From Isoperla grammatica (Eukaryota > Arthropoda > Insecta > Plecoptera > Perlodidae), in contig OX246739.1 of the NCBI GenBank assembly GCA_945910005.1, positions 40,381,625-40,445,624 of the forward strand: a stretch of DNA of 64,000 nucleotides. Direction: 5' to 3'. Positions 1-13,298 of the stretch are shown here, one piece after another (the first letter of the stretch is position 1; each line of letters opens with the position of its first letter). The notes beneath the pieces were generated by a model. It worked only from the letters and a program-made list of their open reading frames with translations. It was not told where the DNA came from and searched no databases. Made by a program: the position numbers and the translations under genes.

Positions 1-125
1 TTCAAAACCAAGTTTCGCTTAATCATAACTTTTTCAAGATTGTGTAGTGTTCTCAAAATATAAATTAAAAACGTTTATTTAGCGCTGTTTTTACAGTGAG
101 ACTACCCTTTACCGTTAAATTGGAG
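1..125 (-). mobile_element. Dispersed repeat copy cut by the window start
   Basis: The reverse strand of 1-125 matches 63807-63945 at roughly 80%: TTTAACGGTAAA, GGTAGTCTCA-TGTAAAAAC and AATTTATATTTTGAGAACAC in the same order. Similarity ends sharply at TTTAACGG, marking one element boundary. The other end lies outside the window. Confidence 0.78.
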
Positions 126-294
126 AAGATTTTCAACTGAGTAATTTTTATCTTTTCTTGCGCCATTTTATTGATGAGTATTTATCCCACATATTTCAAC
201 AAATAAATAAGTTATACCTTCAAATTGAGATTGACAGCAAACACGTTACCAACAAAACAAAACATCATCAACACTTTAACAACAAAACAAGCTA

Positions 295-430
295 AACAAG
301 CTAATTGAGACGACGAGGGGTAGATTTTTGAAGAAGAACGCCCCTTCATGACGTCCATAGCCAGTCAGGCTTCGAACCTGGGACGTAGGAACTGCGGTTA
401 ACTAGACCAACACTTGGAATGGACTACGCC
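295..430 (-). mobile_element. Diverged tRNA-derived SINE copy, minus strand
   Basis: It contains AATTGAGACGACGAGG, the B-box-like GGCTTCGAACC and ACTGCGGTTAACTAGACCAA in the reverse order and orientation of the SINE at 35265. The tail is lost and the head end is eroded. Confidence 0.72.
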
Positions 431-1208
431 TGCAAGCATGGTGGCATTGCCCATCGTGTTGAGGCTTCTGTATAGTTATAAATAATTACTATTCAACTGT
501 CTGAATAGATTGCCACGTGTTGTTACTGTACGACACAAAGAAACGCGCACCTACGCAGCCCATATTATATGTAGCTTCAATACTGTTATAAGTCGATTAT
601 AGGTAAATCAATGGTTGACAAATACAAACCAATCCACAAGAAAGATAATTGTGAAGTAAACACAACTATAATATTGACTTCTATGATTGAAACTCTGACC
701 GAGCAAGTGTTATTTTCTTAAGTGTTCCCTAAGGTGACATAAAAGGTCGCTGAGAATGTAATATAAATGTGTTTTGTTTGTTTGTGTATCGCAAGCATTT
801 TTCCGGATCATAATAAAGTGATAAAGATAATGGAACACTTCTCGCTAGATCCAGCGATTGCGCTCAAAAGTAAAACTGCTGTGTGATCTGGTTACCTAGC
901 GTTGCCTCAAAACCATTAGTTATAATGACGAGTTTCTCTCTCCCGTGTTATTCAATCCCCTAGGCAATCTTGGAGTCCTGTTACAAAGCGAGTAACGTGA
1001 GTATGTTCTGCGTCATACGGCCTCTTACAGGGCGAGAGTACATTATGTTAACTAAACCTTGCGTACGTGCACGGACGTTAAGCGACACGGAGCAATGTCC
1101 CGAGGTGGGTGGGTGATCGCCCTCGTGGATAGAAGGGTTAGAAACTGTTGTCTGTTGCAGATAAGTACTGCCACGTATTACATGGTCAAACCATGGATTT
1201 ATAATAGT

Positions 1209-1353
1209 GGTCAAACTTTGTCATCCAACTCCTTGAATTCAAGGACACAAAAGCATCAATAAATAATTCCTATTATTGTGTTTGACTACAAACTGACTGT
1301 TTCTGATGCGCTTTTGTCCTTGAATTCAAGGAGTTGGATGAAAAAGTTTGACC
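1209..1353. mobile_element. Foldback MITE
   Basis: GGTCAAACTTTGTCATCCAA and CTCCTTGAATTCAAGGACA recur inverted at 1306-1353 with two mismatches. The inner CCTTGAATTCAAGG is itself palindromic. The loop is about 50 bp. Confidence 0.85.
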
Positions 1354-3430
1354 GTGTAATATAACTCATTAACTTGAGAAGACCATCATTTTGGAGATTC
1401 TTTTGATATATCCGAGATGTATATCTATTTATCCAGATACTAATTTTACTACAGGGCTATAATGCTTGAATTTAGTCATACTAACATCCCTCGGACATTC
1501 TACCCCAACTATTCCACTTCGCCTTGAGAAAGGAATTAAAAATAATTGTTCCTCGACAGCTCTACTACGAAACATCAATTATCTTAAATACTCTCATGGA
1601 TGCCATCGCTAAACAACGGTTATACTGTGCTAGGATGTTATGGAGTCAAGAATGTATTTTCCTGCCGCTTTTTAGTAATTACAACAGAATGTATATACAG
1701 TAAGAGATTTTTGAATTACCAATGTGTGAATATAGAAGCATAAAACAAAAAAGTCATGATTATTCTAGGCCTATATGACGGTGAACCAGAAGCTGAAATG
1801 AGAACATTTGTTTGTCCCGTAGACATCAGAGCCGAGGGCTGAGTGTGACGTCATTCACGTCTAATCCCGAGGTAATTAGTTGTGTGAGAACCAAAGGACA
1901 CTGACAACCACATCTCATCACAACAAGAGAACATAAGCTGCGGGGATCAGTGGGACTAGAGGGGACAGACAGAGAGCGAAACTAGGGGGACAGACCCATC
2001 GCGAATACGTGCACGGCACACTCAGAACGGAATACAGGCAGGTTTAATGAATATACGACACAATAGTGATTCTTATATTCATATCGTAGCACACTGGAAG
2101 AGATTGATTCAGGAATATAAAGTACGGAACAAGGTTATAATAATACATAACTATAATAATATAACGTATAAGATTAGTGGGAGAAAGTTATGAAGAAAAA
2201 TATTAAATTAGTTTAACTCCAAAAAGACGCAACATAAAAGCCCGAATATGTTAATTTAAATACAAAAACTAAATTAGAAATTGAAAATTAAAATTATTAC
2301 TATTATACTATTAAACCAAGGAATGGAGAGTGCCCACACAGCCCGTGGGTGATACGTTCATAACCAACCCTTGAAGTAATGTACCACCAAATATTGTTGC
2401 CTAATGATTAATGAGATAATGCTAGAAATATTACTTGGAACAAGTTTCCGCCTAACTTCCCCTCGCGACCCCGTGGGGATATAATTAATTAATTCCCTTC
2501 AAAACGCAGATGCGTAGATCTGTTAGAACAGACTGGCCTGACAGTAAAAGCCGCCCACCATAAAATTGACGGACGCAACATTAATAATGATGGAGATTTC
2601 TGGTCAAAACTCTGCCGACTTAAACACGGCTCTTTGTCGCAGAATTGAACCCATGCTTACATTACGTCGGTACACTGGATGGAGCGGAGGGGTTCAATGC
2701 TGTAATTGAGGGAGCGAAGGAGAAAAACAAAACCCTTGAACCCAGTTTCCAATAACTCGGTTGGTCACGTCTTCGTTACGTCAGAACAGAAGAGATCCGG
2801 CTAAAAATAGCTCACTGATCCGCGGACAAAATAAAACTCCTGAGAAATGATCGAGTGGGTGGGTCTCGAGAAAACGAACTTTATGTCAGAGATACAATCG
2901 ATAAATCAAGTTATCAACTTATTGAGAATCGCTGCTTCGTATTCTGATAGACAAAGTGGAATATTCTGCATCTTTTCATTTCGAGCAGTCAATTGAGTTT
3001 GGGGCTTTACATGGCGGGTTCAAAAGGGAGAATATATTTTCATACATTTATCGTCTACATCAAATTAATAGAGAATAACGTCTGTTTTCTTTTTATGCAA
3101 CTAAATTTGAGGACGCTTTCTAAATGAAAGAGTAGGGTGATTAAATTTTTATTAAAATACAGAATGTTTGGTAAAAAACTAGCCAGAAAAATAAGAGAAA
3201 GTTGATAACGTATCTATCACATACCGACTATCGCATACCGAATGTTTAATATCAAGAACACTTGCCATGTTTCAGAAAAGACATTTTCAATTAGTTTTCA
3301 AATATAACACCTGCAGATAAATTCACATAACAGTGCGCCGTGCGACGTCAGATCTCTTTTAACTAAACTGACGCTTCTGTTTGAATGGAAGGAATATTCG
3401 ATGAAACACACCTCTGCTCGAATATAAGGG

Positions 3431-4080
3431 GATGTCGCGGTGCCTGAAGAGTGTAGAGCAAAGCCCAGGTGCCCAACCTAGGCATGGCGGCTTAGTGCTA
3501 GGCCCAGGTTGGGCACCTGGGCTTTGCTCTTCACTCTTGATGAGGCACGGCGACACTCGACGAAAAGCGCACGGTGCCCAACCTAGGCATGGCGGCTTAG
3601 TGCTAGGCCCAGGTTGGGCACCTGGGCTTTGCTCTTCACTCTTGAGGCACCGCGACACTCGACGCAAAGCCCACGGTGCCCAACCTAGGCATGGCGGCTT
3701 AGTGCTAGGCCCAGGTTGGGCACCTGGGCTTTGCTCTTCACTCTTGAGGCACCGCGACACTCGAGGCAAAGCCCACGGCGCCCAACCTAGGCATGGCGGC
3801 TTAGTGCTAGGCCCAGGTTGGGCACCTGGGCTTTGCTCTTCACTCTTGAGGCACCGCGACACTCGACGCAAAGCCCACGGTGCCCAACCTAGGCATGGCG
3901 GCTTAGTGCTAGGCCCAGGTTGGGCACCTGGGCTTTGCTCTTCACTCTTGAGGCACCGCGACACTCGACGCAAAGCCCACGGCGCCCAACCTAGGCATGG
4001 TGGCTTAGTGCCAGGCCCAGGTTGGGAACCTGGGCTTTGCTCTTCACTCTTGAGGCACCGCGACACTCGACGCAAAGCCT
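3431..4080. repeat. 102-bp GC-rich tandem array derived from a hairpin element
   Basis: Six units of 102 bp (34 codons) contain GGTGCCCAACCTAGGC and its near inverse GCCCAGGTTGGGCACC, so each can form a hairpin. The first unit is a full foldback: 3431-3475 is the inverted match of the GGTTGGGCACC to GCACGGCGAC arm ending near 3552. Later units repeat one arm. Because 102 is a multiple of three and no stops occur, both strands stay open (219 codons plus, 253 codons minus). This is probably not coding. GC content is far above the AT-rich surroundings. Confidence 0.9.
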
Positions 4081-5547
4081 TGTTTGCGTAGAGAGTGTCG
4101 CACTTCCTTTTTATCTTCAAATTGCTCCGAGCTCCGGCCCAGACAAGATTAACTTTTTGCTCGAGCGAATCTCCATTCCCATCTCACTTTCTTCGTTTCA
4201 TCGTAGGATCGATATTTCGATTCGCGTTTTTACTTCATTGTCAGAACGTAATATCGTTACGGTTTGCTTACTCCAGCTTACATTCGTATCAAATAAACAA
4301 AAGCTTCCATCCACAAGGGAAGAGGTTTAGCTGTAAGACGAGAGGTATTGGAAATACTCGGAGTTTTTCTGATTCTACAGAAATACGCGCGGATGACCAG
4401 AGCTCCGAGAAAATCTGTGGAAACATTTCCAGCTAACGAATATTAATAAAATGAAGTTACGTAGGCCTACAGTACCCATCTTACCAAGAAATATCATATT
4501 AAATACATTTTCGAATTCCAATTTCGTCATCCAGCTACTTTAATTGGCGGAAAAAGCGAAAGGTTAACCTTATATTTTGCAATCTAAACAGTATTTGATT
4601 TTCGTTAAGTCTAAGGATTGTCAAAAAAGTGTGTTTATGGTTTCACCAATTAATTTCGCTTCACACGAGGCTTACTGCTCGCCCTACTAAATGATTTGAA
4701 TGAACGCTTTATGTGTTGTGTATGAACACATTTCAAACTTCTTTGTTCCTGCCGCTCCGATTGTGGACACAACGCTCTGTGGACCACTTTGTGTGGTATA
4801 AGTTGGAGATCAGAACCTGGTTAGCTCATTGGATCTGGAAGAAAGTTCACTCGTATTTCGTTTCGGATATTAGTTCTCTGTTTCTATTTTATCGCACGTA
4901 TATGCGGCGACAGGACTGTCTGTAATAAACAGAGAGCTCGTTGTTTATTGTAACGAACCAGAACAAACAGCCACACTGGGAAACACAGACGTATAGGAAG
5001 TAATCTTTTAATATTGCACAATTGCAACTTTCAACAAATAAGGCACTCACGAAGAAGCGGACGACGAAGGTAGTGTACGTTGCTATATAATATTGCTCTT
5101 AAATAAATTGCTTTCACCGCGATTCATGTTCAAAGCAGGCATAGGCAACCTACATAGCGGTTTAATCCGGCCTGCGAGATTGTGTGAAAGTTCTCGTGTA
5201 AAGCAGCTAAACCACAGTTTGATTTTCGAGTATGTTTAAATTTTATTGTGTGATGGTGTTGAAACTGGTGGTGATTTGATTTAAAATATTGTTGAAATTG
5301 ACAAATTGTATGATTTTATCCAAACACCATATACATATTATACATACACTCCTTTTAGAAATAACTGTAGCTTCTGATTCATCCTCCTCATTAAATAAGA
5401 ACATTTGATATTAAATATCATTCTAACTATTCGAGAAAGAAATTTAAATTGACACATTTCTTAAATTATTTATGTTAAATACTCTTAAGGCTACGTACAT
5501 ACAAGACTGTATCTATGCAAGTCGTACAGATTAAACAGGGTGTAGAT

Positions 5548-5618
5548 GTGTGCTGGTGCTGGTGTTGGTGCTGGTGCTGGTGCTGGTGCTGGTGCTGGTG
5601 CTGGTGCTGGTGCTGGTG
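5548..5618. repeat. (GGTGCT)n hexanucleotide repeat
   Basis: Eleven or so GGTGCT units with one GGTGTT variant. It produces Gly-Ala, Ala-Pro and Ser-Thr open frames that are not genes. Confidence 0.96.
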
Positions 5619-8261
5619 ATAACAAGCGCGCGGACTTGTTGATAGTAACTACCAAAGCGGTTGTAATCTCTGCTATCAAGAGACCACAGGAAATTGAACA
5701 GGGCTTGAATAACAGAGAGGAATGTAAATATCAGTGAGAGAATAATTATTAAAATCATTATTTGAAGTCGACTTCTTTCAGAGAGAATGTCAGAGAAATG
5801 GAAAATAATACGAGATGGCTGGTGAAAGAATAATTTAAAATACTCGAATTGGTTTGGAACATAAGTGAGTGACGTAAAAGAGAAAGTAATAAGAGAGAAA
5901 GAGAGAGAGAAAAAATATTTCTAAAAATCCAACTCACTTGTTGTCTGTGATGACGCGGGAGACCTTCAATAGGGCGAGCGTTAAAGGGACGAGCAGATTG
6001 AGAACACAGGCGGGGTTGTGTTCGTCAGTGTGTAAGATTGACTCGTCAGCGTTACTTTACAGGTCCAATAAGCAATGAGCATGTTAGTGCAAATGTAACT
6101 TGTTGCACCTTAGTGTCAGTTTAAAGGTTATGTTATAGCCTCACGCGTCACTTGTCACATTGCTAGTCTTGTAATAGGATTAGAGTTGTGAGTATTGCTA
6201 AGCATTTGCCAGATTAATATATTGGTGCGGGGTTAGAGGTTAAAGCATATTGCCACGTGCTACTTTCATGTTGTAGCTATGTCATACAATGTTTTACAAG
6301 TTTGTTTTATCGTCGGATAGCCTACATTGACATGCTCCTCGTTGATAGCGACGTCTGTGCCTGACAGGATCGTCAATAATTTACAGAATTTCTTTCCTAG
6401 GGATGGAGGGGGCAGAAGGAGGTCGTATTGTTAGGGAGGGAGGGAGAAAAAGTGGTGGGAGTGATTCAATGAGAGACCTTCTGAAATCTGATTAGAAAAT
6501 TTAGCTGCACAACTAGCGGGGGGGGGGGGGGGGGGGAGGGAGAGGCTCATCCCGCCTAATCAAATTACACGAAAGAGATCATTTACACTTCTCTTGACGG
6601 CGAAATTGGTAGGACTAGGAGACGAACTCTCGAAAGAGAGTTGGGAAGTTTACCGCAGTACTCTCGACTTTCGCTTTCCGCTGGGGTTGGCTGGCGAGCG
6701 GTGAAATACCTCAGTTCGAGCGTCAAACTTACACGATTAGTTTTCACGAGCGGTATTTCTTGAGACCACGATACTCGTCGACATCGGCAGGACATCTAAT
6801 AATATTATGTTAACTTGATTTTTCGTGTGTGGAATTAGTAAATCTCACCTCAAAAGAAATCTCTGGGTGAAGGAAATGGAACGTCAGAAACAAAGAGTTC
6901 CGGAGATCCACAGATAACGACCTCATTTCACTAACGTGTATCTCACAGCAATGACAACGCGTACAACAGGGAGCGAACCCACAAGAAACGTGAACCGTCA
7001 TTATAAATTAGTCTTAAACCGAATTTACATACCAGCATAGTAGGCTATATACCACAAACGATGTATGGTTTGATACCCCCAGGAAAATAATGGTCAACGT
7101 ATTTTTTTTTAAGAATGAATATTGAAAAAGTAATAAGAGGAACTAGGTGCATTTGAAACTATAACACACCTTTAGTCATTATCGGCTCTTAAAACAAACT
7201 AAAGACAGTAATATATATTTGTTATTTAATCCCTAATTTATATAAAGCTAATTTATATGAAGTCCTTTCAAACAATTTATTTGCTCGATGCGGATGAGGT
7301 CCAATACAGTTAGTTGGCTATTATGTGAAAGTTTTCTTCAATAAATTTAAAAGCATGGTTATTTTTAATTAAAAATAAACTATATCTACATTGAATTTTT
7401 GTAGAGGTAAGGTAAAATCATACACGGATGTTTTTGTTTTATAAAAGTTTGGAAAGTAAATGGAATATTATGTTTCATATCAAATGAATGTATTGGAGTG
7501 CGTTGGAATGAAGGATTTCCTTTCAGTTCCTGAATAAATCTTATTGGATGTAGATTTGAATAAAATATCTGGGATCAGCAGACGTACATATTCGTTTTTT
7601 CGTTTTTTTTTTGCTTTCAATACATCTACGAATATAGAGACGCGTTCTGTGCATGACGCTAGAAAAAACCCATGCTCAGATCTAAACAGAATATTTAATG
7701 AGAATATCTACCGATGCAAGACCAAAATGTGGTCGTTTAAAGTCTTTGCAATCATAATATGACTGATACACGGGCGTACTCTCGGGCAAATGCAGAGTTT
7801 ATTAAAATTATTTTGTAAAAACTGTACTGATCTAAATACTGTGTATATACATGAAACAATGGTGTATAACTAATAGCATGAGCGTACCAAACTTTATTAT
7901 TTATTTAGAAAGTTTAAGATACTAATTAGATGGTTTTATAATTGCTTTGAAACAGTGAAACATTGCGCTATCAAATGTTCAGTACTAGAACAGTAAGTAG
8001 AAGTGAGTGAAACCCCAGTATGTATTAAATAAATAAAACTACGTTGGTTTGACATAGACGAATGATATTCTCACAAGTTGGGGGATGTAAAAGGGGTTCC
8101 CCTTTCAATTTGAACTTTTCAAAACTTTGCAAAGTCAGGGAGGAAATAAACCGATCATAGTCGTTGATGGTTCAGGATTGATGTACAGTCTAATGTACAT
8201 CAGTCAGTCAGTCAGTATGTCAGTATGTCAGAATAGAGGGGATTCAACATCTTTGATCAGA

Positions 8262-8433
8262 AACCACAATTGTCGGCATCGTAATCGGCATCCGGGAATC
8301 GTGAAAGAGTTAACTTATTGGGTTCTTATGCCACTGCTCACAACAAAACCATCACGTCGTAATGGATTGTAGTGGTAAATCATATTTATACGATTGCGAT
8401 CAAGACTACAATACGACACCGACATTTGAGGGT
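8262..8433. mobile_element. MITE, family with AACCACAATTGTCGG ends (copy 1)
   Basis: AACCACAATTGTCGGCATCG at the left and a decayed inverse (CGACATTTGAGGGT) at the right. It shares its interior with the copy at 9353. The right end is more mutated, so it is older. The two copies flank the assembly gap. Confidence 0.8.
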
Positions 8434-8876
8434 GAGCCTTTATAAACATACCGATTAGTTTACTGTAGTCCAGCAAAACACTATTAAAGTTTTCACAATT
8501 TTGAATGTAACACACAAGGTAATCTTGGAAGAATGGATGTTAAAAAGGTTTGAAAAAATAACACCTGTAGTATATAAGCAGCTTCAGTTATTGGTGATCA
8601 AACAATCTGTTTTTCACAAAGAAATCCGGTGTAAGATATGAATTATTATTGAAATAACCCTACAAATGTTATCATTTTAGTGCGTTCTGTAAAGAGAAAT
8701 TTAAAACTAGACCCGAAACCTTCTCTTTGTCCCATCCCATTCCACAGCATGCATTCACAGATAATTTACGCATGACACTAAACACTAATCAAGCTGCTCG
8801 AGAAAGGATGCTGAAGTTTGCCCGGGCTCATTGGATGCTTCTGTAGACTGTACTGTACTTCCAGTCATGAGCATTC

Positions 8877-9076
8877 NNNNNNNNNNNNNNNNNNNNNNNN
8901 NNNNNNNNNNNNNNNNNNNNNNNNNNNNNNNNNNNNNNNNNNNNNNNNNNNNNNNNNNNNNNNNNNNNNNNNNNNNNNNNNNNNNNNNNNNNNNNNNNNN
9001 NNNNNNNNNNNNNNNNNNNNNNNNNNNNNNNNNNNNNNNNNNNNNNNNNNNNNNNNNNNNNNNNNNNNNNNNNNNN
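8877..9076. other. Assembly gap, exactly 200 N
   Basis: The gap is a round 200 N. The 29 bases just before it (8848-8876, CTGTACTGTACTTCCAGTCA then TGAGCATTC) recur right after it (9081-9109). The flanks either overlap, which would make the gap artificial, or bracket a tandem duplication the assembler could not close. Confidence 0.97.
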
Positions 9077-9352
9077 TGGGCTGTACTGTACTTCCAGTCA
9101 TGAGCATTCCACCTGCCACTCTTATCTGTCCGGTGTCATTGCGGATAATGGATATTGACGCACTGTCAGCTCTTCGCATGATGTGGTAACGTACAGTCCA
9201 GGTGGAAATCTGGTGAGACTAACTTGCTAATGAGATGGATGTGTGGAATCCCCCCCCCCCCCGCGGCTTAGTCACAGTCGGTGGTCGAAATCCGCTACCC
9301 CAACGTTTAGCTCTAGCGGCTTAACAGTTGTATAAGTTAGTTCTTAAGTCTC

Positions 9353-9514
9353 AACCACAATTGTCGGTATCGGGATAATCACAATCAGGAAACCGTGACA
9401 AAGTTAACTTACATGGTTCTTATGGCGCTGTCCACAACGCAATCGTGATAATGACGCATGAGAAAATGTACGACCGCGATCCCGATTACAATCACGATGC
9501 CGACAATTGTGGTT
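9353..9514. mobile_element. MITE, family with AACCACAATTGTCGG ends (copy 2)
   Basis: AACCACAATTGTCGGTATCG at the left and its inverse at the right bound 162 bp. A second copy lies at 8262. Interior sequence TTAACTTA-ATGGTTCTTATGGC also matches that copy. No target duplication recognised. Confidence 0.85.
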
Positions 9515-9589
9515 GGGTCATGACTTGTTTGTAGTGGTTATACAGCAAATTGTTGTTGGTCAATGTAATTAATCATCTATATCTATATG

Positions 9590-9702
9590 ATAATGGTGTA
9601 TTTGTAAACGGCGCCTTTTCTTGGAGCCGTCTTAGCAATGAAGCACATAATAAGTGGTATAAAATTATTGTCCCCCACTGAAAATCAGTTCTTGTTACCA
9701 CC
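9590..9702 (+). repeat. Dispersed repeat shared with 34540-34645
   Basis: GTAAACGG, the CATAATAA stretch and CCACTGAAAATCAGTTCT occur in the same order and spacing at 34540-34645. The shared CACTGAAAATCAGT is a near-palindrome. The family is unidentified. Confidence 0.6.
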
Positions 9703-10076
9703 GAGAGACCCTAAATACATATTTATGTAATTAAAATTTAAAATACTATACATCATTGTAAAGCAAACGTTTTTTATAATGTTCACTCGGATCGAACTAA
9801 AACCCCGGGTTGAACAGTAAAATATAAGCATTCGGTAATATTTCTCTCCAGCAGGAATATTTGCGTAAAAGTCTAGCATTCGAAACTGGAAGTAACCCAA
9901 TCTTGTAGCATCGCATTACAGAGCACATCTAGGGTATATCTACTATGCGTGGAGACACTGATTCAATCTGTGTCGTGCTTTTCACGGATGAAAGAATACT
10001 TTTCCCGAACCTCTCCATTCAGAGCCAGCACACCATGGCGCGGCAAGATCGCACACCGCCTTGTAAAGGTACAAGC

Positions 10077-10348
10077 CAATGATTTTCAACATCTATAGTA
10101 GGCTAGATCGCCAGTCCCCCAACCTTCCACACAGTAGCAAGCGTAGCGATTTGAAGCCATCTTGAAACTGGCAATTTACATGCTAATTTGGACCTTTTAG
10201 TACTGCTAGCGCTGCCAATGGCAGAAAGTCGCATTAGAAACTCCTATCCCCGCCTGTGTTATTGGCCCATTTCAAGATGGCATCAAAGTGCTACGCCTGC
10301 TGCTGCTAGCCTGGCGATCTAGTCTACTATAGATGTTGAAAATCATTG
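10077..10348. mobile_element. Foldback MITE, hAT-like (8-bp duplication)
   Basis: Terminal inverted repeats start CAATGATTTTCAACATC and continue through TATAGTAG-CTAGATCGCCAG. Inner arms also pair imperfectly (GCCATCTTGAAA with its inverse), so most of the 272 bp folds back. Flanks GTACAAGC (10069-10076) and TTACAAGC (10349-10356) form an 8-bp duplication with one mismatch, which fits hAT. The flanking CAAGATCGCACACCGCC block occurs on both sides, so it landed in a local repeat. Confidence 0.82.
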
Positions 10349-12451
10349 TTACAAGCACACCCAGACATGCCCAGACGCGGCAAGATCGCACACCGCCTTG
10401 TGAAACACCCAACACACCGCCTTGTGAAGCATCTAGCACACCGCCTTGTAAAGGAACCAGCACACCGCGGCGCGGCAATATCCCACACACACCGCCTTAC
10501 GAATCATAACCTCGGATTTGATTCTGCGTTTTGATCAGCGTGGCTGAACGAAATGCTAATTTCCCGTCGACCGTCTAAGCCTGATTGTCGGGATTTGTTC
10601 CTCCCGTTGTTCGACGTCTTGGCTCCTCGTTATCGAGTGACGTCGACTAAATCGTCTTATATTCCAAGCATCGGCTTTCACTTTCCACCATACGCGTGTC
10701 AAGTGAGATTATTATGTTGTTCTATTGGCTGCGATGGAACTTACCGACGGCTTTGCCCCCAACTTTAGCAGTTGATGGAACGTGAACGATTTCGCATGTG
10801 AAAAACACTTTGTAAAAGAATAATGTAAGAGGTCGTTCCGCAGCAACCTTGTGGATGCTGACGTCATATATGAGTGAGGCATTTGCAAGACAAATGTAAG
10901 TTTTTTAATAAGCAACCCGCTGATTGGCTGCGACCTAATCGTCTATGACGGCAGCATTCACAAGTTGGCTGTGGAACCACTTGACTGCAATGTTAAGCTA
11001 TTATATTAATAAAAAGTGTTCGGAGAATGTAAACATTTATAAACACACTTTGGTATCAATATTAGCAACTGACAAGTATCTACTGTTATGAGAATGGTGT
11101 AATAGATGCTACTATCGAAAGTGAGCATAAATGTGTGTGTAGGTATATACAAGATATTGGCATCAGTGCCTAGAGTGCAAACCGAGCCGGCGACACACAA
11201 ATCGGATTTTTTATAATGTAAAGCGCTGAATTACCTTTGTAAATTGTTCGCACAACCTAGAAATCCATTAACCCAACTACTTTTAGTACCATTAGTAAGA
11301 AACGCTAAACACATAAAGGTTTTATTAGCTCTTAAATTCTCTTCGCCTTGTGTGTGTGTAAGCGCGCCTCGCTCAACATAATGCGGGCTCAGTTGTGCGC
11401 GACTGTTGTAGCTGTTTTAAGTGATGTCTGCTTGGCTAGGCCTAAAACGAGATGAAAAATTATGCTGCGCCGTAAAAAACGAAAACTATATAACAATAAT
11501 TTCGTGGAAAAGCGGTAAACTATGTAACTGTTTCTACCCGGGTTTTATTAAAGAGATATACTGTGATTGAAACAGTTTCCCCAATTGTTACGTGATTTGG
11601 TTACATCAATTACAAAACAACCTTCCATGAATTTATTTTCTATTTTCTCTGTGTATTTGCATTTTTGTACACTTTATAGCCAGAGGAGCTCATATATATT
11701 AAATATTTCATTCAGACCAGAAGGTCCATAATAAACACAATTTACATTTTTTTTTTTTAACATTTTCCACAAAACGAAAAATACTTACTACACAAATCTG
11801 AAATATTGTAATTTTAATCACATCCCAATTTAATGTACATTAAATACTTCTCGTAGTGTTACATTGTTGTAGTGATATATTTTATTATCTATCGATAAAA
11901 ACGGTTATTTTTAATATATTTTAATACTCTCTTAATGTTATATTGCTAATATATTAAGAAATGTGATGTAGTATTCATGTTTTTCTCTGTTACCAATATA
12001 CGGTAGGCCTGTTTGTGACTTTTTCCCCTGCTACTTTTAGTTTAGATTTGAATCAAGATTATATATTTATACATAACTATAATATCACATCTTGTTTCTA
12101 TGCCATCATTCTAATGTACTTTGTATTGTTTTCACCTTCCTTTTCTTTTTTTTTTTAGTTGAACTTTAGTCTTTAACTCTATTTTAAAATTAGATGTTTA
12201 AAGAAAAACTGTATAGTGTACTTCCCCCTTACATGTCTAGTTTTTAAGATTGAATAATCAATTATAATAATGTCAGTTTTATAGGTACTTCATTTAGTGT
12301 AATTTTAAGAAGGGTTAATTGTAAAAAAAGTACATATGTACTTAAATTCGCCCTTTTTTTTTCTTTTCATAATATTTTTATTTCCTAATGTATTTGTTCA
12401 TATACCAGTGCAGTTGTATTTTGTATGTAAAAGAAAAAAAAATAAAGACGC

Positions 12452-12533
<82 letters not shown>
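12452..12533. repeat. (ATT)n microsatellite
   Basis: About 26 uninterrupted ATT units followed by a short TATATA run. Open frames of poly-Ile and poly-Asn come from this. Confidence 0.98.
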
Positions 12534-12544
<11 letters not shown>

Positions 12545-13256
12545 TATGAAATGAATCAATATGATATGATTGTCGGGTTGTCACGGGGGTAAGGGGTGGT
12601 CACATAGCGATGGAGGAGGGCAGCAGGGGAGCGTCAAACTAAAAAACCTCTCAAGTCTAGCAATCGAGAATATATCACGATCATTTAATTTCACTTGAAC
12701 AAACCACACGTATTCCATTGTTCGTAGTTCGCTTCGTAGCTAAATTATTTGAGTCAGTCAGTTTTTTAGTTTAAGTGGATGGGATTATATTATTTGGTCT
12801 TATATAAACGTTTAAGCTATCTCCATACATAATAATCAAAACATAAAACAGAGATCTTAGGCAGTACTGTAATTCTGCATAACGGGCGAAGTAGACTGGC
12901 CTCAATAACACGTCATTCTACGAGGCACGGGGGTAGAAGGCAAACATGCTGAAGCTAAATGTCTTAGGAAACTATATATAGATGTACATCAATATACTTT
13001 TGCTATTATTGGATTATAGCGATATTCGATCTCGATATCTTTGAAATATTGGATATGAGATTTAGAATGCATATAATAATTCAAGCATAACGTCAAATAC
13101 GAATAAAGAGACACAGCAGAAAACAACACAAAGAACAAGTAATAGTAAAGATATTTCGAGTAGATATGTGAATAGGAAATACAACGTTGATCAAAATCGA
13201 TACAGAACGTTTGTTTGCGAACAGTATAATTTCGACGAGTGACGAGACAAAGCACA

Positions 13257-13258
<2 letters not shown>

Positions 13259-13295
<37 letters not shown>
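13259..13295. repeat. (CT)n microsatellite
   Basis: About 18 CT units about 700 bp upstream of exon 1. Confidence 0.97.

Positions 13296-13298
<3 letters not shown>

Noticed and set aside
3359..4120. 253-aa minus and 219-aa plus proteins with 34-residue repeats
   Set aside because: Both strands are open merely because the unit is 102 bp without stops; there is no promoter, homology or splice context, and the origin is a hairpin repeat.
8818..9189. Open frames crossing the N gap
   Set aside because: They are created by translating N as an open stretch.
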